From the NCBI GenBank assembly GCA_030611115.1, contig JAUWQK010000009.1:1-12956 (forward strand): a stretch of 12,956 nucleotides of DNA, read 5' to 3'. The first letter of the stretch is position 1. Every line of letters starts with the position of its first letter. The notes below the pieces were generated by a model, which saw only the letters and a program-made list of their open reading frames with translations, was not told the origin of the DNA and searched no databases. Positions 1-7,571 of this stretch are shown here, piece after piece. The translations under genes and the position numbers were made by a program. The DNA is from Deltaproteobacteria bacterium (GTDB taxonomy: Bacteria; Desulfobacterota; Desulfobacteria; Desulfobacterales; ETH-SRB1).

Positions 1-1836
1 GGTATCAATAATGCGCTTACCTATCTGCGCCTGGAAAAGATGGCCGAAGACTTAAAAGAGAAAAACGAGCTTATGGCAACTCAGAACGAGGAGCTTCAGA
101 CCCAGAACGAGGAGCTTCAGGCCCAGAGTGAGGAACTTCAGACCCAGAGTGAGGAGCTGATGTCCCAAAAAAAGGATATAGAGGAAAAGTCCGAACGTGT
201 AAAGGAAGCCAGCCGGCTAAAGTCGGAATTTCTATCAAATATGTCACATGAACTTCGCACTCCCTTAAATTCCATGCTTGGTCTGACAAATCTTATGGCC
301 GAAGGGATTGCCGGAAGAATTAATGAAAAACAGAAAAAATATATCGAGATTATTGAAAGAAACGGAAAAAACCTTCTGCAATTGATAAACGATATTCTGG
401 ACCTTTCAAAGATCGAGTCAGGCAAAGTCGATCTGTTTATAAGCAAGATCGAGCTTAAAAGATTTATAAGGAGTGTTTCCAGCTCCATCATGCCGCTTAT
501 TGAGAAGAAGGGCATTTCTCTTGCCATAGATGCTGACGATGATATTTCTATTTATTGCGATACCGACAAGTTGAGGCAGATTCTTATAAATCTTATCGGG
601 AATGCAGCCAAGTTTACCGAAAAAAACAAGATCAGCATATCTGCCACGGTTAAAAAGGGCGAGCTTCATGACAGGGTGATCATAAAGGTCAGCGATACCG
701 GAATAGGAATACCGGCAGATGCAATGGAGTATATTTTCAAACCCTTCCGCCAGGTAGACGGCTCGTTAACCAGGGAATACGGCGGCACAGGCCTCGGGCT
801 CAGTATCTGTTATAATCTGGTCAAATTAATGGGCGGCAGGATAGATGTGGAAAGCGAGCAGGGAAAGGGCTCTACCTTTACGGTAACATTATTAAAAGAC
901 AGGAGAAGTAAATTAAGGCCAAAAGAAGAAGATTGGAAGAAAAAAATAAAGGACGCCCTGGTTCAGGAGACAGGGAAAGAGCTTCCGGCTCCGGGCGAAA
1001 AGGTCGGCACGATTCTGATAATAGACGATGATCCGATTATTATAAGGGAGATGGAAATAATTTGTAAAAAAGAAAACTATCACCTGACATCCGCCTTAAG
1101 CGGTTCGGAAGGACTTTTGCTTTTAAACAAACATGTTCCCGAACTGATCCTTCTTGACCTGCACATGCCGGAAATGGATGGTTTTAAGGTTCTTGAAGAG
1201 CTTCAAAAAAGAGAAGATTTAAAAGATCTGCCGGTAATGATCCTTACTGCCGCTGATCTCACAGAGGATGAAAAAAAAGGTCTTGGTAAAAATGTAAAGG
1301 GAGTGATTATAAAGGGGCAGATGGATAAGAATGCCCTTCTTTCCATGATAAACAAGATATTATATGAAGGAACGGAGGCCGCTAAAGCAGCCGGTCGTCA
1401 GGCCGCAGAGGAAAAAGAGAAGAAGCCGGAGAAGAGCAAGTCGGAGAAGACCAAATCAGACAAGATATGGCCGGCAAAGATTTTGATAGCCGAAGACAGG
1501 GATGATAATCTGATTGTTTTCAAGGAAATCCTGAGGCCGACGGGCTATGAAATCTATGTCGCAAAGAACGGGGAGGAGGCTGTTGACATAGCCGGAAAAG
1601 AGAGACCGGACCTGATCCTGATGGATATGCAGATGCCGGTCATGGACGGGTTTAAAGCGACAAAGTATATAAGGGAAACAAAAGAGCTGAAAAATATCCC
1701 GATAATCGGCCTCACAGCCAGGGCTATGAAGGGAGACAGGGAAAAGGTGCTTGCCGCGGGTTGCAATGATTACCTTTCAAAACCGGTAATGCCGAACGAC
1801 CTGCTAAGCAAGGTCGAAGAATGGCTGACCATATAA
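1..1836 (+). CDS. Hybrid sensor histidine kinase, HisKA-HATPase-REC-REC (5' end missing)
   Basis: The frame is open from base 1, so the N-terminal sensor part lies outside the window; the ATG at 40 is probably internal. Numbered from that ATG, residues 1-60 are a Gln/Glu-rich coiled coil. HisKA follows with the phospho-acceptor His70 in SHELRTPLN. The HATPase has an N box at Asn188 (INLIGNAAKF), a G1 box DTGIG at 219-223 and a G2 box GGTGLGLSI at 248-256. REC1 (about 323-442) has Asp373 and Thr403 but KG at 425-426 in place of the usual KP. A Lys/Glu-rich linker (about 446-477) leads to REC2 (about 480-597), which has Asp529, Thr559 and Lys581-Pro582. The kinase should autophosphorylate and pass phosphate to its own receivers. 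The next gene starts 31 bases downstream and is probably co-transcribed. This region is richer in G+C than the che operon. The input signal is unknown. Confidence 0.93.
   Translation, partial: GINNALTYLRLEKMAEDLKEKNELMATQNEELQTQNEELQAQSEELQTQSEELMSQKKDIEEKSERVKEASRLKSEFLSNMSHELRTPLNSMLGLTNLMAEGIAGRINEKQKKYIEIIERNGKNLLQLINDILDLSKIESGKVDLFISKIELKRFIRSVSSSIMPLIEKKGISLAIDADDDISIYCDTDKLRQILINLIGNAAKFTEKNKISISATVKKGELHDRVIIKVSDTGIGIPADAMEYIFKPFRQVDGSLTREYGGTGLGLSICYNLVKLMGGRIDVESEQGKGSTFTVTLLKDRRSKLRPKEEDWKKKIKDALVQETGKELPAPGEKVGTILIIDDDPIIIREMEIICKKENYHLTSALSGSEGLLLLNKHVPELILLDLHMPEMDGFKVLEELQKREDLKDLPVMILTAADLTEDEKKGLGKNVKGVIIKGQMDKNALLSMINKILYEGTEAAKAAGRQAAEEKEKKPEKSKSEKTKSDKIWPAKILIAEDRDDNLIVFKEILRPTGYEIYVAKNGEEAVDIAGKERPDLILMDMQMPVMDGFKATKYIRETKELKNIPIIGLTARAMKGDREKVLAAGCNDYLSKPVMPNDLLSKVEEWLTI
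79..162 (+). repeat. Four tandem 21-bp (7-codon) repeats encoding a heptad coiled coil
   Basis: Units at 79-99, 100-120, 121-141 and 142-162 each encode a version of (T/A)Q(N/S)EELQ, with the last residue Met in unit 4. The first two units differ only in their first codon. The seven-residue period matches a coiled-coil heptad in the signalling helix directly before HisKA, so copy-number change adds or removes whole heptads without shifting the frame. Confidence 0.85.
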
Positions 1837-1867
1837 AATACCTGAAAACTCAAAAAGAAAGGCGATT

Positions 1868-2482
1868 ATGACTCAACAACTCGACAACTCGACTATTCTG
1901 GTTGTTGAAGACAATAAAGATGTCTCTTTTGTTATATGCGAAACATTAAGGTCATATATAGGCTGCATGGTAATATCGGTCGGGGATGGCGAAGAGTGTT
2001 TAAAGATAGTCAAAAAAGAGCTTCCCGACGTTATCCTGCTCGATATCCACATGCCGAAAATGGACGGCTTTGAGGTTTGCAGTATCCTTAAGGGGGATGA
2101 ACAGACAAGTCATATTCCGATCATATTTTTGACGGCTACAGCCTCTGATTTGAAAAGCAGGACCATGGGATTGGAAATAGATGCGGATGATTATATAGTG
2201 CAGCCGGTTGACAACCTTGAGCTGATAACACGGGTCAAGGTGATGCTGAGGATAAAACGGCTCATTGACAGGGCTGGGGAGACGGGTATTTCCGGTCATT
2301 TATTGTCGGCCAAAACGGCACATGATCTCCGCTCGCCATTAAACAGCATTATGGGCATGGCTGAACTCATTCAAAGACGATTTTACGGAACCCTGAATGA
2401 AAAACAGAAGGAGTTTATCCGGATCATATCAAAAAGCAGCCAACAGCTTCTCGATCGGATCAATGAGCTTGTTGATAAATGA
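1868..2482 (+). CDS. REC-HisKA protein lacking an ATPase domain
   Basis: The protein has 204 residues. Residues 9-127 form a receiver with acidic residues at 14-15, phospho-acceptor Asp59 in LLDIHMPKMDG and Thr89. The conserved Lys is replaced by Gln112 (YIVQPVD). Residues 146-203 are a HisKA dimerisation helix pair with His152 in AHDLRSPLN, resembling the HisKA of the preceding kinase (both contain LNEKQK or INEKQK). Translation stops right after HisKA, so there is no N, G1 or G2 box and it cannot be an autonomous kinase. It may take phosphate on Asp59 or His152 from the upstream kinase, act as a dimerisation or phosphotransfer partner, or be a truncated kinase remnant. The start is supported by AAAGG at 1858-1862, five bases before the ATG. 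The inverted-repeat element begins 72 bases after the stop. Confidence 0.88.
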   Translation: MTQQLDNSTILVVEDNKDVSFVICETLRSYIGCMVISVGDGEECLKIVKKELPDVILLDIHMPKMDGFEVCSILKGDEQTSHIPIIFLTATASDLKSRTMGLEIDADDYIVQPVDNLELITRVKVMLRIKRLIDRAGETGISGHLLSAKTAHDLRSPLNSIMGMAELIQRRFYGTLNEKQKEFIRIISKSSQQLLDRINELVDK

Positions 2483-2554
2483 CCAACTATTTGAGACCGT
2501 TGCAGAACCCGACATTTTTTGTCAGGCAAGGAAAGCGTAAATCATAAAAACAGC

Positions 2555-2697
2555 TAATTAGTGCCTGAACGAAAACCCCATTTTTTGTCATTTCGACCAA
2601 AGGGAGAAATCTTGAATGTCAATACTATCAATAGGATAAGATTTCTCGCTCCGCTCGAAATGACAGCTTTGGATAGTTTTCGTTCAGGCACTAATTA
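2555..2697. mobile_element. 143-bp inverted-repeat, MITE-like element
   Basis: Perfect 22-bp terminal inverted repeats lie at 2555-2576 and 2676-2697; the core of the left one is TTAGTGCCTGAACGAAAAC. Inside them is a second inverted pair: TGTCATTTCGA plus GAGAAATCTT at 2586-2596 and 2604-2613, and their complements at 2638-2647 and 2655-2665. The outermost bases are TA on both sides, which would fit a TA target duplication, but because TA is self-complementary this is not proof. No transposase frame is present, so if mobile it would need one in trans. The RNA could fold into a long hairpin. It separates the G+C-richer kinase genes from the AT-rich che operon and ends 12 bases before the first cheW. 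Calling it a MITE is inference; the inverted repeats are seen directly. Confidence 0.72.
2612..2640 (+). promoter_or_regulatory. Possible sigma-70-like promoter inside the inverted-repeat element
   Basis: TTGAAT at 2612-2617 and GATAAG at 2635-2640 are separated by 17 bases, each matching 4 of 6 consensus positions. The pair sits between the arms of the element and points at the first cheW, about 70 bases upstream of its ATG. The match is weak and could be chance in AT-rich DNA, but it is the best candidate I see for the operon, since only 12 bases separate the element from the cheW start. Confidence 0.22.
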
Positions 2698-2709
2698 ATA
2701 GGAAAGTAT

Positions 2710-3186
2710 ATGGGAAAACTAAACAAACTCGTTGTATTCCGGCTGGATGACCAGCGATTTGCTCTCTATCTTTCAAATGTGGAGAGAATCGTGCGTATAG
2801 TTGAGATAAATCCATTACCAAAAGCGCCGGAATACATATTGGGAACAATCAACTTCCAAAGAGAATTCATACCTGTAGTGAATTTACGAAAGCTATTCCT
2901 GCTTCCTGAAAGAGATATTGATTTAAATGATCAACTGATAATTGCAAACACTTCCATGCGAACAGTTGCTCTCTGGGTCGATTCGGTCAGTGATGTTGTT
3001 GAACGAACAGAGGAGGAAATAACCCGATCTGAAAAAATTTTACTGGATATTGATTATGTTAAAGGAATTTTTAAGTTTGAAGATGGAATGGTTCTACTTC
3101 AGAATCTTGATAAATTCCTGACATTGGAAGAAATCATACTTTTAAAGGCAGCGCTTAAAAAGCAAAAAGAAGAATACCCAAAATAG
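2710..3186 (+). CDS. cheW: CheW-like coupling protein (first copy, WspB-like position)
   Basis: This 158-residue protein is almost all CheW domain: LVVFRLDDQRFALYLSNVERI at the start of the fold and ILGTINFQREFIPVVNLRKLF at 44-63, the family's G-x-x-N-x-R-x-x-x-P-V-x-x-L segment. The usual Gly after Arg is Glu52 here. CheW domains link the receptor hairpin to the CheA regulatory domain at the inner face of the membrane. AGGAAA at 2700-2705 is only four bases from the ATG, so the ribosome site lies directly against the inverted-repeat element. The gene is first in a co-directional run, with cheR following after 17 bases. Its G+C is clearly lower than in the upstream kinases. The operon has a second, longer CheW, as Wsp and Frz systems do. 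Confidence 0.93.
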   Translation: MGKLNKLVVFRLDDQRFALYLSNVERIVRIVEINPLPKAPEYILGTINFQREFIPVVNLRKLFLLPERDIDLNDQLIIANTSMRTVALWVDSVSDVVERTEEEITRSEKILLDIDYVKGIFKFEDGMVLLQNLDKFLTLEEIILLKAALKKQKEEYPK

Positions 3187-3203
3187 AACGAAAATTCGAA
3201 AAC

Positions 3204-4070
3204 ATGAAAGATAAACTTCCAGAACATTTATTTACGGAATTAAGAAAGTATTTATTAACCAATCTGGGATTAAACTTTACGGATAATCGCGAGAAGGATC
3301 TTGTCCGGAAAATCGGTCTCGTTGCCAAAGAGTTCAATTTTACAGATACATATAAATTTATTCTATGGCTTCTGAAGACTAATTTAACAAATAAACAGAT
3401 TGAGATCCTGGCAAGTTATCTTACGGTGGGTGAAACCTATTTTTTAAGAGAGAAGGAGGGCTTGGATTTTCTGGAGCAGAAATATTTACCGGAGTTAATT
3501 TATAAACGGCGTGGAAAAGACCAACCTCTTAGAATCTGGAGCGCTGGCTGCGCTTCCGGTGAAGAAGCTTATTCTATTGCTATCATGCTCCATAGAAGCA
3601 TTCCTGATATAAAAAATTGGGATATTACTATTCTGGCTACAGATATAAACCCTGTTTTCCTGAAAAAAGCAAAGAAAGGAATTTATACAAAATGGTCTTT
3701 CCGCAATAATCCAAAATGGTTTATTAATAATTACTTCAATAAAGTAGGAGATGATAAATTCCAGGTTCTGCCCGGAATAAAAAAGATGGTTACATTTTCC
3801 CACCAGAATTTAGCAAAAGATATTTATCCTTCATTAATATATAATACAAATGCCATGGACATCATCTTCTGCAGAAATGTTTTAATATATTTTTCACAAG
3901 AAGGAGTAAAAGATGTAACGCACAGACTGTATAATTCGCTTGTAAATGGCGGAATTCTGATTGTGAGTCCTGTTGAAATGTCAAATCTTATATCACAGAA
4001 ATTCAGCAGAATATATTATTTCGGACACACAATTTATCAAAAAGATACAAAAAAAATTAAACAGAAGTAA
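3204..4070 (+). CDS. cheR: Chemoreceptor glutamate methyltransferase CheR (split from a C-terminal TPR part)
   Basis: CheR transfers methyl groups from S-adenosylmethionine to receptor glutamates for adaptation. The 288-residue product has the all-alpha N-terminal domain (about 5-82, ending TVGETYFLRE), then the SAM-binding Rossmann fold: WSAGCASGEE at 112-121, the acidic loop ATDIN at 145-149, and IIFCRNVLIYF at 220-230. The catalytic domain looks complete. It ends IYQKDTKKIKQK followed by TAA. The same frame then continues open for 220 codons of linker and TPR, so the ancestral protein was probably a CheR-TPR fusion of about 509 residues, like WspC. No clear Shine-Dalgarno precedes the ATG, suggesting translation coupled to cheW 17 bases upstream. 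The methyltransferase may still be active without TPRs, as ordinary CheR proteins lack them. Confidence 0.94.
   Translation: MKDKLPEHLFTELRKYLLTNLGLNFTDNREKDLVRKIGLVAKEFNFTDTYKFILWLLKTNLTNKQIEILASYLTVGETYFLREKEGLDFLEQKYLPELIYKRRGKDQPLRIWSAGCASGEEAYSIAIMLHRSIPDIKNWDITILATDINPVFLKKAKKGIYTKWSFRNNPKWFINNYFNKVGDDKFQVLPGIKKMVTFSHQNLAKDIYPSLIYNTNAMDIIFCRNVLIYFSQEGVKDVTHRLYNSLVNGGILIVSPVEMSNLISQKFSRIYYFGHTIYQKDTKKIKQK
4068..4070 (+). other. In-frame TAA splitting an apparent CheR-TPR fusion
   Basis: This TAA ends cheR while the identical frame stays open to 4731-4733 and encodes a proline-rich linker and TPRs. None of the next 90 codons is ATG, GTG or TTG. A CAA-to-TAA change (one C-to-T transition) would explain it. 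A sequencing error is the main alternative. TAA is used as a normal stop by other genes in the window (1834-1836, 5317-5319, 9830-9832), so a genetic-code change is not indicated. Confidence 0.82.
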
Positions 4071-4733
4071 ATACCCAAATGGGAAATTCCAACACCCATA
4101 AAAACCCCAAAAATTTTTCCAACGGCTCAAAAGGCTGAAATTATTAGACCTGGATTTAAACCCGCAGCAATAGAATCGGAAGAGAAAGCTCAAAAGGATA
4201 ATATTTCCCGGAAGAAGTTAGACGAGATAACAACTCCAAAGATTTCAGAATATGACAGAGCAATTATTCGATTTGAAATAGGTTCGTTTGAAGAAGCTGA
4301 AAGTATTTTAACAAATATATTAACGAAGGATAAAGAAAATTTGAAATCAATTATTTCACTTTTAGTGAAAACAAAGGCAAATTTAGGAAAATTAGACGAG
4401 GCCGGAGCTTTATGTAAAGAAACATTAGAAACAGATAAATTAGACACCGGCATGTACTTCCTGATGGCAACCATACTGCAAGAGCAGGGAAAAGATAAAG
4501 AAGCAATTTTTTCCCTAAATCGTGCGCTTTATGTTGAGTCGGATTTTGTATTGGCAAGTTTCTTCCTGGGAAATCTTACTATGAAATCCGGAGAAAATAC
4601 AACCAGCCTGAAACACTTCAAGAACGCTTTGAATATTTTAGCAAAGCTCAATCCCGAAGAAATACTTCCGGAATCGGATGGAATGACCGCTGGAAGACTT
4701 ACAGAGATAATAAGTTCAATTAAAGGAGTTTAA
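4071..4733 (+). CDS. Detached TPR C-terminal segment of CheR (no good start codon)
   Basis: The segment is in frame with cheR and has 220 codons after its TAA. The first ~40 residues are a Pro/Lys-rich linker (IPKWEIPTPIKTPKIFPTAQ). TPR-like helices follow: GSFEEAESIL, GKLDEAGALCKETLETD, GKDKEAIFSLNRALYVESDFV, and a capping region ending LPESDGMTAGRLTEII. That capping segment and the 'FVLASFFLGNL' helix are, as I recall them, typical of CheR-TPR proteins such as WspC/FrzF relatives, where TPRs mediate protein contacts. The first usable start is TTG at 4341, ten bases after AAGGA at 4326-4330; starting there would give 130 residues and delete the linker and first TPR. It is either a nonfunctional 3' half, a separately translated TPR protein, or made by readthrough. 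It ends one base before the next GTG start. Confidence 0.8.
   Translation: MPKWEIPTPIKTPKIFPTAQKAEIIRPGFKPAAIESEEKAQKDNISRKKLDEITTPKISEYDRAIIRFEIGSFEEAESILTNILTKDKENLKSIISLLVKTKANLGKLDEAGALCKETLETDKLDTGMYFLMATILQEQGKDKEAIFSLNRALYVESDFVLASFFLGNLTMKSGENTTSLKHFKNALNILAKLNPEEILPESDGMTAGRLTEIISSIKGV
4722..4728 (+). promoter_or_regulatory. Strong Shine-Dalgarno fixing the GTG start of the second cheW
   Basis: AAAGGAG sits six bases upstream of GTG at 4735 and overlaps the end of the TPR frame. It is the best ribosome site in the window and supports a GTG start over any downstream ATG. It would also keep the second cheW translated even when ribosomes stop at the TAA in cheR-TPR. Confidence 0.7.
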
Positions 4734-4734
4734 A

Positions 4735-5319
4735 GTGGCAAAACAAGCCAAAAAAGATTTTATAGAACCTGATAAAAACCTCGAAAAAGGTTTTGAGATC
4801 AGTCCAGGACAAAAGAAAAAGATTCTAAAAGAAAGAGCGGAGCTTCTAAAAATACAGGTAGAAAAGGAAGAAATAACAGGTGAACAATTAGAAGTGGTGG
4901 AGTTCCTTCTGGCAGATGAAAGATATGCTATAGATGCCAACTATGTAAGCGAAGTTATCCCACTCAAAGAACTTACGCAACTTCCCTGCACTCCGCAATT
5001 TATTTTGGGGATAATTAATGTGCGAGGAAAAATCATCGCTGTTATTGATATTAAAAAATTCTTCAATCTGCCTGAAAAGGGTATCACAGAACTGAACAGG
5101 GTTATTGTAGTAAAACACCTGGATATTGAACTGGGTATTCTGGCTGATGAAATAATCGGGAGCAAACACATTTTCCCGGATAAACTTCAATCATCAATTC
5201 CTACTATCACTGATATCCGGAATGATTACCTGATGGGTGTAACCCAGGACAGATTAATAATTTTGAATATAAAAGAATTTTTATTAAATGAGAAAATTAT
5301 AATTAATGAAGAAGTTTAA
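4735..5319 (+). CDS. cheW: CheW-like coupling protein with N-terminal extension (second copy, WspD-like position)
   Basis: The protein has 194 residues and a GTG start set by a strong Shine-Dalgarno. Residues 1-50 are a charged, Lys/Glu-rich helix ([12 protein letters not shown]) absent from the first CheW. Residues about 52-190 are the CheW fold: [16 protein letters not shown], then [20 protein letters not shown] at 91-110, which keeps the canonical N-x-R-G. It should bridge receptor and CheA. Two distinct CheW proteins in one operon is the arrangement of Wsp (WspB and WspD) and Frz (FrzA and FrzB). The extension may give this copy a separate partner; that is inference. The chemoreceptor gene follows after 20 bases. 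Confidence 0.93.
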   Translation: MAKQAKKDFIEPDKNLEKGFEISPGQKKKILKERAELLKIQVEKEEITGEQLEVVEFLLADERYAIDANYVSEVIPLKELTQLPCTPQFILGIINVRGKIIAVIDIKKFFNLPEKGITELNRVIVVKHLDIELGILADEIIGSKHIFPDKLQSSIPTITDIRNDYLMGVTQDRLIILNIKEFLLNEKIIINEEV

Positions 5320-5326
5320 CAACAAT

Positions 5327-5331
5327 AGGAG
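5327..5331 (+). promoter_or_regulatory. Shine-Dalgarno that decides the chemoreceptor start
   Basis: AGGAG at 5327-5331 is eight bases upstream of ATG at 5340. It overlaps an in-frame GTG at 5331, which therefore cannot be the start served by this site. The ATG gives Met-Ser-Ile-Lys directly before the first membrane helix. Confidence 0.65.
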
Positions 5332-5339
5332 TGAATAAA

Positions 5340-7571
5340 ATGAGTATCAAAAACGTTTTTACAAAAAGTATCGGTGCAAAGCTGATAGCTTTGTTCTTAA
5401 TCGTATCGATCGTTCCTATCATTGTTGTGGGGGTTTTAAGTTATAACAATGCCCAAAATGCTTTGGAAAAATCAATTGCAGAAACGTTGATTTCAACAGC
5501 AATCACAAAAGCAAATCACATCGCTAACTTTCGGACAGTCACTCTTGATATTATACAAATTGCCAGTCACCTGGATATATTCCAGGATAATTTAAACAAT
5601 GTAGATAAAGGCATCGAGGTAAAACAATCAACAGATTTTTTAAAAGGAGCGATGAATGATTTTTGTAAAAACTCTAACACCTTTTATCGGGCAAAGATAA
5701 TGGATAAGAATGGGATTGTGGTAGCTTCAACAACAGGTATAATAAATCAAGATGGTAAAGATCTTTCGGATAAAGTTTATTTTAGAGAAGGCTTAAAAGC
5801 TTCTTATGTCTCAGATCCATATAAATCTATTGAACTTGAAGAGAACATTGAACAAATTGCGTACTCTACACCTGTTCATGCCGAAGATTCTAATGTGCCG
5901 ATTGGTGTAATAGTTATACACCAGGCGCTCGATAATGAAATAAACAAAGGAGCTAATGCTGATGCAGGTCTCGGAATTAATGGAATTGTTTTAAGCCGTG
6001 AAATAGCCAGTAAAACCGGAGAAACTTATCTTGTAAATAAAGACAGGTTAATGCTCACGCCATCCAGGTTTGAAAAAGATGTTTTCTTAAAAAAGAAAGT
6101 TAATGCAATAATTTTTGATAATAAAGATAGCGACAGCGCTCTGCTTGAACCATATAAGAATTATAAGGGAGTATTAGTCGTTGGAGATGCTGAACCTGTA
6201 GAGGGTACTGATTGGGTCATTATAGAAGAACATGATATTGGAGAAGCATTTGCTCTTATATACAAATTAAGAAATCAGATACTGGTAACAGGTATTATTA
6301 TTGCCGTTGTAGTCGTATTTTTAGCATTATTTGTATCAAGGTATTTTACAACACCTGTTATTAAACTTACAACTATTGCTAAATCAATATCAATTGGAGA
6401 TTTGAGTCAGGATCTTGAGATTAAGTTCCAGGATGAGATCGGAGAATTGGCAAATTCTTTCAAGGATGTGCAACATAATATGAAGGAAAAAACAATTCAG
6501 GCAAATCGGATATCACAAGGTGATTTGACAATAGAAGTTAAACCTCTTTCAGATAAGGATAAAATGGGAATTGCATTCAAAGCCATGGTGGCAAGTCTCA
6601 ATGAAAAAGCAGGTCTGGCAGAAGAGATTGCAAACGGAAATCTGACAATAGAAGTAAAACCATTGTCAGATAAAGATAAATTGGGGAATGCACTTAAAAC
6701 TATGGTTGATAAAAACCGGTTTCAGATAAGTGAAATTAGTGAAGGAATAAATGTTCTTGCATCATCCACAAGTGAGATTATGGCTTCAGTATCTCAACTG
6801 GCATCAGGTACTGCAGAAACTGCCAGCTTAGTTGGTGAAACAACTACAACTGTAGAAGAAGTAAAACAGACCGCCGAGCTCTCAAACCAAAAGGCAAAAC
6901 ATATTTCTGAAAGCGGTAAAAAGACAATGGAAATATCCCAGAGTGGGACAAAAGCTATTGAGGATACAATAGAAGGTATGAATAGAATCAAGCAGCAAAT
7001 GGAATCCATTGCCAATATTGTGATCAGCTTAAGTGAACAAGGTCAGACAATTGGTGAAATTGTAACTTTAGTAAACGACCTTTCAGAGCAGTCTAACCTG
7101 CTGGCAGTGAATGCTGCCATTGAAGCAGCAAAAGCAGGAGAACAGGGAAAAGGCTTTGCAGTAGTAGCGCAGGAAATTAGAAATCTTGCAGAACGCTCCA
7201 AAGAAGCAACTGCTCAGGTGCGTACAATATTAACTGATATTCAGAAATCAACAAGCAGTGCGGTAATGGCTACTGAAGAAGGAGGAAAAACTGTTGAAGA
7301 AGGTATTGAACTCTCTACTACTACAGGTAAAGTTATTAAAGCTCTTTCTGATAGTGTAACTGAAGCATCACATGCAGCTATTCAAATAGCTTCCTCAAGT
7401 CAACAGCAACTGGTTGGTATGGATCAGGTTGCATCAGCTATGGAAAGTATCAAAGAAGCCACTGTACAAAATGCTGCCAGCACAAAACAATCAGAGACAT
7501 TCGTGACCGAGCTGCATAAATTGGGAGAAAAGCTGCAGGAATTAATAAAACAATATAAGGTAAAATCATGA
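5340..7571 (+). CDS. Methyl-accepting chemotaxis protein with dCache-type sensor and repeated HAMP-like modules
   Basis: This 743-residue transmembrane receptor has TM1 at about 11-35. The periplasmic domain at 36-311 looks like a double Cache (PAS-like) domain: [10 protein letters not shown] at 121-130 and [17 protein letters not shown] at 147-163 are typical of its membrane-distal lobe. TM2 is at about 312-333, followed by HAMP at about 334-387. Two near-identical modules at 391-417 and 430-456 read (S/A)(Q/N)G(D/N)[13 protein letters not shown], continuing a HAMP array. The cytoplasmic coiled coil carries the conserved hairpin tip [19 protein letters not shown] at 583-601, which binds CheW and CheA. 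Gln/Glu pairs in the flanking helices could be CheR/CheB sites. There is no C-terminal CheR-tethering pentapeptide (it ends KQYKVKS). The ligand cannot be read from the sequence. Its TGA overlaps the cheA ATG by four bases, implying translational coupling. It is the only receptor gene in the window. Confidence 0.95.
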   Translation: MSIKNVFTKSIGAKLIALFLIVSIVPIIVVGVLSYNNAQNALEKSIAETLISTAITKANHIANFRTVTLDIIQIASHLDIFQDNLNNVDKGIEVKQSTDFLKGAMNDFCKNSNTFYRAKIMDKNGIVVASTTGIINQDGKDLSDKVYFREGLKASYVSDPYKSIELEENIEQIAYSTPVHAEDSNVPIGVIVIHQALDNEINKGANADAGLGINGIVLSREIASKTGETYLVNKDRLMLTPSRFEKDVFLKKKVNAIIFDNKDSDSALLEPYKNYKGVLVVGDAEPVEGTDWVIIEEHDIGEAFALIYKLRNQILVTGIIIAVVVVFLALFVSRYFTTPVIKLTTIAKSISIGDLSQDLEIKFQDEIGELANSFKDVQHNMKEKTIQANRISQGDLTIEVKPLSDKDKMGIAFKAMVASLNEKAGLAEEIANGNLTIEVKPLSDKDKLGNALKTMVDKNRFQISEISEGINVLASSTSEIMASVSQLASGTAETASLVGETTTTVEEVKQTAELSNQKAKHISESGKKTMEISQSGTKAIEDTIEGMNRIKQQMESIANIVISLSEQGQTIGEIVTLVNDLSEQSNLLAVNAAIEAAKAGEQGKGFAVVAQEIRNLAERSKEATAQVRTILTDIQKSTSSAVMATEEGGKTVEEGIELSTTTGKVIKALSDSVTEASHAAIQIASSSQQQLVGMDQVASAMESIKEATVQNAASTKQSETFVTELHKLGEKLQELIKQYKVKS
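6510..6707 (+). repeat. Duplicated HAMP-like module within the chemoreceptor
   Basis: Two 81-bp units at 6510-6590 and 6627-6707 (39-codon period) encode modules sharing [13 protein letters not shown] exactly, each with matching ends (FKAMV and LKTMV). The DNA has diverged at silent sites, so the duplication is not brand new. It looks like growth of a poly-HAMP array between the membrane and the signalling hairpin. Confidence 0.82.

Noticed and set aside
1869..1896. Short tandem repeat at the start of the REC-HisKA gene (CAACTCGA twice)
   Set aside because: Two 8-base copies inside coding sequence are not enough to claim phase variation.
2511..2524. Terminator at GACATTTTTTGTC after the REC-HisKA gene
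   Set aside because: The arms are only four bases (GACA/TGTC) around a T loop, with no T-run after the stem. It contains a 12-bp sequence repeated at 2579-2590, of unknown meaning.
2555..2697. Complete insertion sequence
   Set aside because: At 143 bp it has no room for a transposase and no coding frame, so only a MITE-like or palindromic element is supportable.
4068..4070. Programmed stop-codon recoding or altered genetic code at the CheR TAA
   Set aside because: No recognised readthrough context or recoding structure is visible, and TAA serves as an ordinary terminator for other genes here; a mutation or base error is simpler.
4341..4733. Independent 130-residue TPR gene starting at TTG 4341
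   Set aside because: The coding signal and TPR pattern begin well upstream in the same frame, so this start cuts a repeat. It is kept only as a possible secondary start because AAGGA lies ten bases upstream.
5331..5339. GTG at 5331 as the chemoreceptor start
   Set aside because: It overlaps the Shine-Dalgarno AGGAG at 5327-5331; ATG at 5340 has correct spacing and leads directly into the first membrane helix.
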